Shown here: piece by piece, positions 50,705-59,024 of the stretch
Layout: every line of letters begins with the position of its first letter
Numbering within the stretch: position 1 is the first letter of the stretch
Source of the DNA: CAIMFV01 sp040757715
GTDB lineage: Bacteria; Pseudomonadota; Alphaproteobacteria; Caulobacterales; Caulobacteraceae
NCBI GenBank assembly: GCA_040757715.1
Contig: JBFLWS010000005.1
Location: forward strand, 144,413-208,412
Reading direction: 5' to 3'
Length of the DNA: 64,000 bases
Notes under the pieces: model-generated
The model's database searches: none
What the model saw: only the letters and a program-made list of their open reading frames with translations
Told to the model about the DNA's origin: nothing
Made by a program: the position numbers and the translations under genes

Positions 50705-50758
50705 GTTTTTTGGGCGCTAAGTCGCGCTTCGCCGCTTCGGCGGCGTCCCGATTACAGA

Positions 50759-50787
50759 CAGGCCCAGCGTGAGCTGGGCCTGTTTTG
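50759..50787 (+). terminator. Intrinsic terminator after the phasin gene
   Basis: CAGGCCCAGC-GTGA-GCTGGGCCTG followed by TTTTG, a perfect 10-bp stem. A UUCG-capped hairpin GCCGC-TTCG-GCGGC (50731-50744) precedes it. Confidence 0.85.
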
Positions 50788-50806
50788 CTTTGTGAGAATG
50801 GAGTCG

Positions 50807-50835
50807 GGCCCGGCGTAAGTCGGGCCTGTTTTTTT
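50807..50835 (+). terminator. Second intrinsic terminator after the phasin gene
   Basis: GGCCCG (50807-50812) pairs with CGGGCC (50821-50826) and is followed by TGTTTTTTT. Tandem with the preceding one, insulating the downstream regulator gene. Confidence 0.8.
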
Positions 50836-50941
50836 GCGCTTTCCGACCTTGGTCGACATGACGAGGGCGACTTCGACCCTGGACAGGCGCGCAACCGACG
50901 GGCTTCATGCCAGTTTGCGAAGGAGTTGCGTCAAGCCGCCT

Positions 50942-51874
50942 ATGACCAAGGTTGATGTAGAAGCGCCGCCGCAACGCTTGCTGGCCCGCGTGGTCGCCGA
51001 GTTCGGGCTCGAGGTGATCGGCGCCTGGGTGGAGGCGCTGGGCGACCTGAAGAGCGCCCTCGTGTTTCAGGGCGTCAACCTCGCCAACACGGAGTATCTG
51101 CTCACCGACGCCGTCGCCGCCAAGGCGCATGGGCGGGACGGACCGCCCGACGCCCTGCGGCGACCGATCCGGGTGCACGCCCTCGCCCAGTCCCTCGGCC
51201 TCTCGCCGGAAACCACCCGGCGGGCGATCCTGCGCCTGGAGGCGGACGGGCTCTGTGAGCGCCGCGTCGCCGGTGTGACAATCCCGCCGGCGGCGCTGGA
51301 GCGAGCCTCGATCCGCGCGGCGGAAGATCTCACCCTGGCCAGCTTCGTCCGTGAGCTGAAGATGCTGGAAGAGCTCGGTTGGCGCTCGGCGCCCATCGCC
51401 GCGCCGGGCGGCGAGCTGACCGTGGAAGGACTGGCGCCTTGGCGACATCTGGTGCTGCTCAACATCCAGGACTATGTCTATCGCAGCGCCCTGGAAATGA
51501 TCCCTTTGTTTGATCATGACTATGCCAAGGGCCTGATTTTCATGGCCATTCTGAGCGACAACATCCGCCAGATCACCTATGATCGCGAGCTGAGTTGGAA
51601 CTACGCCGCCGCGAGCGCTCCGCCTCCGAATGATATCCGCGAGGCCGTCAGCGTGCGTAGCATTGGGGCCAAGCTGGGCTTCGCGCCAGAAACCACCCGC
51701 CGCTATGTGAACAGCCTCCTGAACGAGGGTCTGTGTACGCGCACCCTGGACGGCGTGGTGATCCCGGCGGAGGTGCTGATTCGACCGGAGTTCGTGCGCA
51801 GCGGCCTCAATATTCACATGTGGTTTCAGGCCATGCTGAAACGGCTGGACCGTGGGCTCAATTCCGCCGGTTGA
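50942..51874 (+). CDS. Protein with two homologous winged-HTH domains
   Basis: 310 residues. Two copies of the same HTH unit are visible: residues 76-118 (IRVHALAQSLGLSPETTRRAILRLEADGLCERRVAGVTIPPAAL) and 237-280 (VSVRSIGAKLGFAPETTRRYVNSLLNEGLCTRTLDGVVIPAEVL), each ending in a wing and VxIP. The intervening and flanking helices (LVLLNIQDYVYRSALEMIPLFD) are unrecognised. Probably a DNA-binding regulator that contacts two half-sites within one chain. ATG 50942 is the first good start. Targets are unknown; the phasin gene next door is an obvious candidate. Confidence 0.75.
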   Translation: MTKVDVEAPPQRLLARVVAEFGLEVIGAWVEALGDLKSALVFQGVNLANTEYLLTDAVAAKAHGRDGPPDALRRPIRVHALAQSLGLSPETTRRAILRLEADGLCERRVAGVTIPPAALERASIRAAEDLTLASFVRELKMLEELGWRSAPIAAPGGELTVEGLAPWRHLVLLNIQDYVYRSALEMIPLFDHDYAKGLIFMAILSDNIRQITYDRELSWNYAAASAPPPNDIREAVSVRSIGAKLGFAPETTRRYVNSLLNEGLCTRTLDGVVIPAEVLIRPEFVRSGLNIHMWFQAMLKRLDRGLNSAG

Positions 51875-51926
51875 CGCCGCGCTTCAACGGAAACTCGGAG
51901 CCGGGTAAATCCCCTAGCCCATTTCT

Positions 51927-53309
51927 TCACGCCGGCGCCAGCACCTTGCCGGGGTTGAGGATATTGCCCGGATCGAGGGTCTGTTTCAGCGCCCGCATGA
52001 GGGCGATCTCGGCCGGGGAGCGGGACAGTCTGAGGAAGTCGCGCTTCTGCAGTCCCACCCCATGCTCCGCCGAGATGGAGCCGTGGAGGGCTTCCAGCGG
52101 GCCATAGACGATCTCCTCCACCGCGTGGCGGGTCTCGGGCGAGGTCTCCCCCACCGCGGCGATCACGTGCAGATTGCCGTCGCCGAGGTGGCCGAACACC
52201 ATGGTGGGGGCCGAGGCGGGCCAGCGGGCTTTGATGTCGGCGCGCACCTTGTCCACGTAAGCGTTCATGTCGCGGATCTTCAGCGACACGTCGAAGGCGA
52301 TCATGGGGCCGTTGCGCATGGTCTGGCCCACGTCGTCGCGCAGGGCCCACATGGCGCCGCGCTCGGCGTCGGACTTGGCGATGACGGCGTCGACGATCAC
52401 CTCGTCCTCCAGCGCGCTCGCCAGCACCTTCTCGAAGCGCGGCTCGTCCTCGGCGGGATCGGCGCCCAGGCTCTCCACCAGCACATAGTAGGGCTGGCCG
52501 TAGGCGAGGGGCGGGCGCCCGCGCGCCGGCTCGGTGGTGACCAGCTGATAAAAATCGGCCCACATCACCTCGAAGGCCGACAAGGTCCCGCCGAGGTCCC
52601 GCTCCAGCCGGCGCAGCAGCTTGGGTAGATTGTCGAACTCGGAGACGGCCAGGAAGGCGGTGTTCTGGCTCACGGGCTTGGGGCGCAGGCGCAGCACCGC
52701 CTTGGTGACGACGCCGAGGGTGCCTTCGGAGCCTATGAACAGCTGCTTCAGATCATAGCCGGCGTTGTTCTTGATCAGGTCGTTCATGGCCGAGACGATG
52801 GTGCCGTCGGCGAGCACGGCCTCGAGCCCCAGCACCATGTCGCGCATCATGCCGTAGCGCAGCACCCGGTTGCCGCCGGCGTTGGTGGCGATGTTGCCGC
52901 CGATGGTGGCCGAGCCCCGGGCGCCGAGATCGAGCGGCAGGAGGAGGCCCTTGTCGTCCGCCGCCTCGCAGGCGCTCTGCAAGACGCAGCCCGCCTCCAC
53001 CGTCATGGTCCCGGCCTCGGGATCGATGTCGAGGATGCGGTTCATCTTCTCCAGCGAGAGGGCGAGGGCGCCCTCGGCGCTGGCTCCGTCCACGAGGCCG
53101 GTCTTGCCGCCCCAGGTGACCACCGGCACGCCGGCGGCGCGGGCGATCTTCAGCACCTCAGCCGCCTGTTCCGTCGAGCGCGGATAGGCGATGGCCGTGG
53201 GTACGCCCATGCGGCCCCAGGCGCTCCAGGCCTTGTCGGAGGCGGCCTGGCCGGTGTCGACGCCGGCCTCGCCCAAAGCGGCCTGCAGCGCGGCGATCCA
53301 ATCGGCCAT
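51927..53309 (-). CDS. FAD-linked oxidase (D-lactate/glycolate dehydrogenase family)
   Basis: 460 residues, GlcD/DLD type: PCMH FAD domain with PVVTWGGKTGLVDGA, LPLDLGARGSATIGGNIATNAGGNRVLRYGMMRDMVLGLEAVLADG and SEGTLGVVTKAVLRLRP, then the C-terminal cap with MVFGHLGDGNLHVIAA (metal/substrate His) and HGSISAEHGVGLQKRDFL. Oxidises a 2-hydroxyacid to a 2-oxoacid with electrons to the respiratory chain. Exact substrate undetermined. A 61-bp gap to the upstream SDR gene suggests co-transcription. Confidence 0.93.
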   Translation of the reverse strand: MADWIAALQAALGEAGVDTGQAASDKAWSAWGRMGVPTAIAYPRSTEQAAEVLKIARAAGVPVVTWGGKTGLVDGASAEGALALSLEKMNRILDIDPEAGTMTVEAGCVLQSACEAADDKGLLLPLDLGARGSATIGGNIATNAGGNRVLRYGMMRDMVLGLEAVLADGTIVSAMNDLIKNNAGYDLKQLFIGSEGTLGVVTKAVLRLRPKPVSQNTAFLAVSEFDNLPKLLRRLERDLGGTLSAFEVMWADFYQLVTTEPARGRPPLAYGQPYYVLVESLGADPAEDEPRFEKVLASALEDEVIVDAVIAKSDAERGAMWALRDDVGQTMRNGPMIAFDVSLKIRDMNAYVDKVRADIKARWPASAPTMVFGHLGDGNLHVIAAVGETSPETRHAVEEIVYGPLEALHGSISAEHGVGLQKRDFLRLSRSPAEIALMRALKQTLDPGNILNPGKVLAPA

Positions 53310-53370
53310 GGTCTCAACTCCCTTGTGTCGTTGCGAGAAGATTGCAACGGTCGCCGCCGCCTGCGCAAGC

Positions 53371-54114
53371 TCAGCCTTGGCGGGCGCGCCACTCTTTGAA
53401 CACCGCCCGCGCCGGGGGCGTCAGGTCGGGCCGGGCCAGCTCCACGATCATGGGCACGATGGCCTCGGGCGGGGGCAGGGTCTCGGGGTCCTCGCCGGGG
53501 AAAGCGCCGGCGCGCATCTTGGTGCGCATGGGGCCGGGGTCTACCAGCACCGCGCGCACGTTGTACTTCTCCATCTCGTCCGCATAGGTGGTGACGAGGG
53601 CGTCGAGCCCGGCCTTGGAGGCCGCATAGGCGCCGAAGAAGGCCCGCGGCGCCTCGCCGATGCGGCTGGTGACGAACAGGGCCCGCGGGGCCTCGGCCTT
53701 GCGCAGCAGCGGATCAAGGGAGCGGATCAGGCGGAAATTGGCGGTGAGGTTCACCGCCACCGCCTTGTCGAACACCTTGGGGTCCATGTGGGCCAGGGGC
53801 GTCACCACTCCCGGTTCGCCGGCGTTGGCCACGAGAATGTCGAGCTTGCCCCAGCGCTCATAGATGGCCGCGCCGAGGCGATCGAGGGCGTCGCCGTCGG
53901 TGACGTCGCCGGGGACGAGGGTGGCGCGCTCGCCGGTGGCGGCGAAGATGGCGTCGTCCAGAGCCTCCAGCCCGCCTTGGGTGCGGGCGAGGGCGATCAC
54001 GTGGGCGCCGGCCTGAGCAAGGCCCAGCGCGACGGCGTAGCCGATGCCGCGCGAGGCGCCGGTGACGAGGGCGAGGCGGCCCTTCAGGGGTTGGTCGGGG
54101 TCAAGTTCGGTCAT
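53371..54114 (-). CDS. SDR-family oxidoreductase
   Basis: 247 residues: GRLALVTGASRGIGYAVALGLAQAGAHVIALAR, LDILVANAGEPGVV, FVTSRIGEAPRAFFGAYAASKAGLDALVTTYADEMEKYNVRAVLVDPGPMRTKMR. The Ser-Tyr-Lys set is complete. Resembles YciK-like short-chain dehydrogenases. From memory, an SDR of this kind often lies next to purF in Caulobacterales; here about 6 kb of accessory genes lie between. Confidence 0.92.
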   Translation of the reverse strand: MTELDPDQPLKGRLALVTGASRGIGYAVALGLAQAGAHVIALARTQGGLEALDDAIFAATGERATLVPGDVTDGDALDRLGAAIYERWGKLDILVANAGEPGVVTPLAHMDPKVFDKAVAVNLTANFRLIRSLDPLLRKAEAPRALFVTSRIGEAPRAFFGAYAASKAGLDALVTTYADEMEKYNVRAVLVDPGPMRTKMRAGAFPGEDPETLPPPEAIVPMIVELARPDLTPPARAVFKEWRARQG

Positions 54115-54517
54115 GCCTTCGCATAAAGCGGAACGAGGTCAAAGGGTAGGGGGCATGCGGGCGCTTCGCCTCGACCCTGAAGGTCAGGCGGCTTGCTGGA
54201 ACGTGCGGGCGGGCGGTCGGCCCCGGCCGGTGTTCGGGTTGGCGAGGGGTGTAAGGCCTCGCCGGGGCGGCGGCGATTGTCAGACGCCGCCGGGGGTGGC
54301 GACGGTTGCTAGCCGTCGCCGATTTGGCCGGGGCCTTCCCCGGTGGTGCGCGGCCGGGAGTTTAGGATCGCCGACGCCGCTTCTCACCGCCAAGGTTGAG
54401 CGCCGCCGACGAGGCCTCGCCCCCGCCTCGCCAAGGCGTCCCGCGCCGGCGCGGAACACGAGAAGAGCATGGCACAGCTTCGGAGGGCGCGGATTGGCTC
54501 GCCTGGGGCGCGAACCG
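54115..54517. other. Non-coding region with hairpin cluster
   Basis: 403 bp between the SDR start and the cupin stop, both minus strand. Its centre holds four successive hairpins (54241-54343). The rest is G+C-rich with no supported gene. Confidence 0.65.
54241..54343. repeat. Array of four perfect hairpins
   Basis: In order: GGCGAGG...CCTCGCC (54241-54263), GGCGGCG...CGCCGCC (54269-54291), GGCGACGG...CCGTCGCC (54298-54320) and CCGGGG-CCTT-CCCCGG (54328-54343). Stems are 6-8 bp with 4-9 nt loops and a spacing near 28 bp. Stem sequences differ while structure is kept, which suggests selection for RNA or DNA folding. Confidence 0.65.
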
Positions 54518-54922
54518 TTAGAGGCTGAGATCGGCCGCCGCCAGGGCCGGGGCGATGTCGGCCATGTGCGTCTCGAATCCGCCCGGCGTGTTGAAGGTGA
54601 TGAACCCCGCCCGCGCGTCGCTGCGGTTCTCAAAGGTGTGCAAGGTCTCGCCGGGAATGAGGATATAGGCGCCGGCTCTCGCCTCCGACCACACGCCGTC
54701 GAGGGACACGCTGAGACAGCCCTCGATGATATAATAGACGTGGTCCTCCGGGTGCTGGTGCGGCGTCGGCCCGCCGGTGCGCGGCGCCAGCCACCATTCG
54801 GAGATGGAATAGGCCTCGTCAGTCTCGCCGAGGTCGGCCTTGAACACCGCGGTCAGCCGGCCCATGGGATAGACCCGCCCACCGTCCGGCGGCACGATGC
54901 GAGCTTCGCGAGTGTCGGACAT
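54518..54922 (-). CDS. Cupin-domain protein
   Basis: 134 residues with a single cupin barrel: motif 1 GPTPHQHPEDHVYYIIEGCLSVSLDG and motif 2 IPGETLHTFENRSDARAGFITF, retaining the metal-binding His/Glu set (H-x-H, E, H). Could be a small dioxygenase, isomerase or sugar/ligand-binding protein. ATG 54922 has GGAG 8 nt upstream. Divergent from the arabinofuranosidase gene, which may indicate a shared regulatory region. Confidence 0.85.
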   Translation of the reverse strand: MSDTREARIVPPDGGRVYPMGRLTAVFKADLGETDEAYSISEWWLAPRTGGPTPHQHPEDHVYYIIEGCLSVSLDGVWSEARAGAYILIPGETLHTFENRSDARAGFITFNTPGGFETHMADIAPALAAADLSL

Positions 54923-55064
54923 GGCGCGCTCCAATGCGTTTCGCCCAGCCCATGATCGCTCCGTTGCGAGGAGTTCGCAATATTTGCCCTTGGGCTTGAC
55001 GCGCCTTGCCGTTAGATTTGAATTGTCCGACAAATAAGCGACACAAAGACGAGGAGCGCGAGGC

Positions 55065-56993
55065 ATGCGATCGAGCGGGGGAATGAACCGGCGGCGGTTC
55101 ACATGCGCCCTGACCCTGACGCCCATGGTTGTGGCACCCTTGGCGCTCGGCGGCGCCACGAGCTGGGCGGCGGAGCGGCTGGCCCTGCCTGTGGCGGGGC
55201 CCGAGGCGGCGCCGCGCCTGACGCCTTTCCCGCTCGGCAGCGTGCGCCTCGGCCCCGGCCCGTTTCAGGAGGCCGAGGCCTGGAACCGGGCCTTCATGCT
55301 GCGCCAATCGCCGGACCGGCTGTTGCACACCTTCCGCCTGCTGGCGGGGCTTCCCTCCACGGCCAAGCCCCTGGGCGGCTGGGAGTCGCCCGACTGCGAG
55401 CTGCGCGGCCACTTCATGGGCCACTATCTGTCCGCCTGCGCCCTGGGCTACGCCAGCCGCGGCGATGCGGAGCTGAAGGCGCGGGGCGACTATCTGGTGA
55501 AGAGCCTGGCCGAATGCCAGGCCGCCCTCAATCAGAAGGGCTATCTCAGCGCCTTCCCCCAGGAGTTCTTCGTGCGGTTGGACGCGCGCCAGTGGGTGTG
55601 GGCGCCCTTCTACACCTACCACAAGATCATGGCCGGCCTTCTCGACATGCACCTCCACGCCGGCAACGCCGAGGCGCTGAAGGCGGCCGCCGGCATGGCC
55701 GAGTGGGTCGACGGCTGGACCGCCGCCCGCACCCCCGCCCACATGCAGGACATCCTCAGCGAGGAGTTCGGCGGCATGAACGAGACGCTCTACAACCTCG
55801 CCGCCGCCACCGGCGACGCCCGCTGGATCGGCGTGGGCGATCGCTTCCGCAAGGACGCCTTCTTCACCCCTCTGGCGGCGCGGCTGGACGAGCTGCGCGG
55901 CCTGCACATGAACACCCACATTCCGCAGGTCATCGGCGCCCTGCGCCGCCATGAGCTGACGGGGGAGGCGCGGGATCGCGAGATCGCCAGCTTCTTCTGG
56001 GACACGGTGACCTCGTCGCGCACCTACGCCACCGGCGGGGCCAGCAACAAGGAGCATTGGCTCACCGAGCCCTATCGCCTGGCCGAGGAGTGGCGCCAGG
56101 GCGCCAACCACCAGGAATGCTGCTGCTGCTACAACATGCTGAAGCTGACCCGGGGCCTGTTCGCCCACGATCCGCGCGCGGCCTACATGGACTATTACGA
56201 GCGCAATCTGCTCAACCATCGCCTGGGGACCATCGAGCCGGGGACCGGGCGCACCACCTATTTCCTCTCCCTGGCGCCCGGGGCCTGGAAGACCTTGGCC
56301 ACCGACGAGGCCACCTTCTGGTGCTGCACCGGCACCGGGGTGGAGGAGTTCTCCAAGCTCAGCGACAGCATCTATCACCACGACGGCCGCGGGGTTTACG
56401 TCAACCTGTTCATCGCCTCGACCCTGGACTGGCGCGAGCGCGGCGTGCGGCTGAAGCAGGTCACGGATTTCCCTCGCAGCGGCGCGACCACCCTGACCAT
56501 CGAGGCCGCCCCCGGCGGCGAATGGCCGCTGCATGTGCGCATCCCCGCCTGGACCACCAGCGGCGCGCGGATTCGCCTCAACGGCCGGCCGCTGGAGGCC
56601 ATGGCCGATCCGGGCGGCTATCTGCGCCTGCCGCGGGTGTGGAAGACGGGGGATGTCGTTAGCCTTGATCTGCCCATGCCGCTGCGGGCGGAGCGCTTCC
56701 CCGACGCGCCGCAGATCCAGGCCCTGACGGTCGGGCCGGTGGCGCTGGCGGCGCAGCTGCCGCGCGGGGAGATTTCGCCCGCCCTGATGCAGGAGCAGGG
56801 GCCGGCGGTGGACAAGCTGCCCCTCAGCGCGCCGCAGCTGAAGGCGGAGGGGAAAAGCCTCGACCAGCTGGTGCGGCCCCTCAGCGACAAGCCGCACCAC
56901 TACGCGGCCCGCACCGCCGACGGCGCCGAACTGCGCTTCGCCCCCTTGAACGAGAGCTGGGACCGCTACAGTGTTTATCTGGAGCTGAGTTAG
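55065..56993 (+). CDS. GH127/GH146-type beta-L-arabinofuranosidase (DUF1680)
   Basis: 642 residues. Twin-arginine-like signal NRRRFTCALTLTPMVVAPLALGG, then the (alpha/alpha)6 barrel with GHFMGHYLSACALGYA, the catalytic-Glu region EEFGGMNE (E233-E240), the cysteine-rich block ECCCCYNMLK (351-360) and FWCCTGTGVEEFSKL, which hold the Zn-binding/nucleophile Cys of this family. A C-terminal beta-sandwich follows. It should release L-arabinofuranose from plant glycans or glycoproteins in the periplasm. GAGGAG lies 8 nt before the ATG. No other carbohydrate-utilisation genes adjoin. Confidence 0.9.
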   Translation: MRSSGGMNRRRFTCALTLTPMVVAPLALGGATSWAAERLALPVAGPEAAPRLTPFPLGSVRLGPGPFQEAEAWNRAFMLRQSPDRLLHTFRLLAGLPSTAKPLGGWESPDCELRGHFMGHYLSACALGYASRGDAELKARGDYLVKSLAECQAALNQKGYLSAFPQEFFVRLDARQWVWAPFYTYHKIMAGLLDMHLHAGNAEALKAAAGMAEWVDGWTAARTPAHMQDILSEEFGGMNETLYNLAAATGDARWIGVGDRFRKDAFFTPLAARLDELRGLHMNTHIPQVIGALRRHELTGEARDREIASFFWDTVTSSRTYATGGASNKEHWLTEPYRLAEEWRQGANHQECCCCYNMLKLTRGLFAHDPRAAYMDYYERNLLNHRLGTIEPGTGRTTYFLSLAPGAWKTLATDEATFWCCTGTGVEEFSKLSDSIYHHDGRGVYVNLFIASTLDWRERGVRLKQVTDFPRSGATTLTIEAAPGGEWPLHVRIPAWTTSGARIRLNGRPLEAMADPGGYLRLPRVWKTGDVVSLDLPMPLRAERFPDAPQIQALTVGPVALAAQLPRGEISPALMQEQGPAVDKLPLSAPQLKAEGKSLDQLVRPLSDKPHHYAARTADGAELRFAPLNESWDRYSVYLELS

Positions 56994-57197
56994 GGGGAGG
57001 GGAAGTTCGGGCCAGTTCGTAATGATCTGGGACCCGCGTTTGCTTGTATTGCAGAAGCGCATTTAGTCCCGCGCCGGCGCATGAATTCAATTAGTTATCG
57101 ACAATGTTCCTTATTTGTTCTATGACTCATACGCGCTGATTTCGTCCGGAGTCGTAACGAAAGCAAGTGCTTACGCGAATCGTCAGGGCAGGGCAGG

Positions 57198-59024
57198 ATG
57201 AGGCATGTTCAATCGCCACCCTCAATGCGCGTGACGTCCGGCGCAGTCAGAGACAACGGCGCGCAGCGGCGCCTCAATCGCGCGAGGTTTCAGGCTTCGC
57301 GCGATCTTGCAGCTGCGCGTTCGGTTGCTCGAACATGGGCGACGGTTACCGCTGATGTGCAGCAAGCTGACCAAGCAGCGCTCTTCGCTGCCAAAGCACT
57401 GCGCGCCTACGCAAAACACACGCAGCCGGACATCGAGCTCAGCGATGCGAGACCCGTATCCAATGCCTCGCTTGATGATGAAGCAATTGCGCTCGCGGAA
57501 GATTTCGGACAGCTGTGTTGCACCCTGCCGGTAATGGAAGCGCTCCATGAGCTGACGAGTCTCTATGCCGCCTTACTTCCGAGCGCTCGCCGCAGCGAGC
57601 TTGGCGCTTTCTATACGCCGCCTGCGCTCGCCTCGCGCCTCGCGGACCTTGCAAGTGAGGCGGGACTGGACTGGACGCGTGCTCGAGTTCTCGACCCGGC
57701 CTGTGGCGGCGCAATCCTTCTCCTGCAGGCGGCGGCGCGGATTCAGGCCGCGCTTGAAGGCAGCGACCCCGCTTTCATTCTTACTCTGCTTGGTCAGCGA
57801 CTCGTCGGCCTCGAGATTGATCCGAACGCGGCGGCGCTTGCTCAAAATGCCTTCGAGATTTTCGTCGCGCCGCTGGCGATCCAAAGCGGGAGAAAGATTC
57901 CGCAAATTGTGCGCGTCGCTGACGCCCTGGATGTCGTTCTTACTGAAAAGTTTGACCTAGTCATCGGCAATCCCCCGTACGGGAGGGTTCGCCTGTCTCT
58001 GGAACAGCGCGAGCGTTTTGCCCGGAGTCTCTACGGACACGCTAACCTATATGGCGTGTTCACGGACCTCGCAGTGAGCTGGACCAAGCGGGGCGGCTAT
58101 ATCGCCTATCTCACGCCGACGAGCGTTCTAGGCGGACAATATTATGCGGCGCTCCGCGGCCTCTTGGCGTCCGAGGCTCCGCCAGTCTCCATCGACTTCG
58201 TGCATGCGCGCACGGGCGTGTTCGAAGACGTCATGCAGGAAACCATGCTCGCACTCTACGAGCGAGGGGCTTCGGCCGCGAGCTTTCAGGTGCACTACAT
58301 CAATCTTACCGGACGCACGGCTGCGACGATCACGAAGAACGGCGCCGTCGCACTTCCGCCTGACGCCAAGTCGCCGTGGCTGGCGCCGCGCGACCCCGAC
58401 CATGCCAAGCTGATCGCGTGCGCTGCAAGAATGCCCGCGAGGTTCTCGGACTGGAACTATGAGGTGTCGACGGGCCCGCTCGTCTGGAATCGATTTAAGA
58501 CGCAGCTGCGCGATAGGCCCGGCAAAGGCGCTTATCCGCTGATCTGGGCCGAGTCGGTCACTTCGGACGGTCAGTTTGTGTTCCGGGCGTTGAAGAAGAA
58601 CCACTCGCCATTCTTCAAGCTTGAACGCGGCGACGAGTGGCTTCGCATTACCGAGTCCTGCGTTCTTGTTCAGCGCACCACCGCCAAGGAACAAGCGCGG
58701 CGTCTGATCGCTGCGGAACTGCCGGCGAGTTTTATTCGGAAGTGCGACGGCGTCGTGGTCGAGAACCATCTCAACATGGTGAGGCCGATCGCCGCGCCGA
58801 AGGTGACGCCCGAAGCTGTTGCTGCGATCCTCAACAGTCCGGTGGTGGACCAACTGTTCCGCTGCATCAGCGGCAGTGTCGCAGTCTCGGCTTTCGAACT
58901 TGAATCGCTTCCGCTTCCGTCCGTCGAGGCTATGCAGGGGATTGAAGCTCTGCTTCGACAAAAGGCCTCACGCGTCACCGTGGAGCGCGCCATCGCCGAA
59001 CTCTATTCCGGGGAGGGTGCTTGA
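57198..59024 (+). CDS. Type II N6-adenine DNA methyltransferase (BsuBI/PstI-system type)
   Basis: 608 residues. SAM motif I VLDPACGGAILLLQAA, catalytic motif IV DLVIGNPPYGRVRL (NPPY), and SELGAFYTPPALASRLADLAS before them, as in Eco57I/PstI-like modification enzymes. The C-terminal target-recognition part contains IWAESVTSDGQFVFRALKKN and FIRKCDGVVVENHLNMVRP. It protects the host site by adenine methylation. The gene downstream is its cognate endonuclease with a 4-bp overlap. A 200-bp A+T-rich stretch lies upstream, typical of a mobile R-M unit. Confidence 0.93.
   Translation: MRHVQSPPSMRVTSGAVRDNGAQRRLNRARFQASRDLAAARSVARTWATVTADVQQADQAALFAAKALRAYAKHTQPDIELSDARPVSNASLDDEAIALAEDFGQLCCTLPVMEALHELTSLYAALLPSARRSELGAFYTPPALASRLADLASEAGLDWTRARVLDPACGGAILLLQAAARIQAALEGSDPAFILTLLGQRLVGLEIDPNAAALAQNAFEIFVAPLAIQSGRKIPQIVRVADALDVVLTEKFDLVIGNPPYGRVRLSLEQRERFARSLYGHANLYGVFTDLAVSWTKRGGYIAYLTPTSVLGGQYYAALRGLLASEAPPVSIDFVHARTGVFEDVMQETMLALYERGASAASFQVHYINLTGRTAATITKNGAVALPPDAKSPWLAPRDPDHAKLIACAARMPARFSDWNYEVSTGPLVWNRFKTQLRDRPGKGAYPLIWAESVTSDGQFVFRALKKNHSPFFKLERGDEWLRITESCVLVQRTTAKEQARRLIAAELPASFIRKCDGVVVENHLNMVRPIAAPKVTPEAVAAILNSPVVDQLFRCISGSVAVSAFELESLPLPSVEAMQGIEALLRQKASRVTVERAIAELYSGEGA

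Noticed and set aside
54819..57062. A 747-codon open frame on the minus strand opposite the arabinofuranosidase
   Set aside because: It is a G+C-driven antisense shadow. The plus-strand protein has full GH127/146 motifs, whereas the minus product is low-complexity Gly/Ala/Arg/His without domains.
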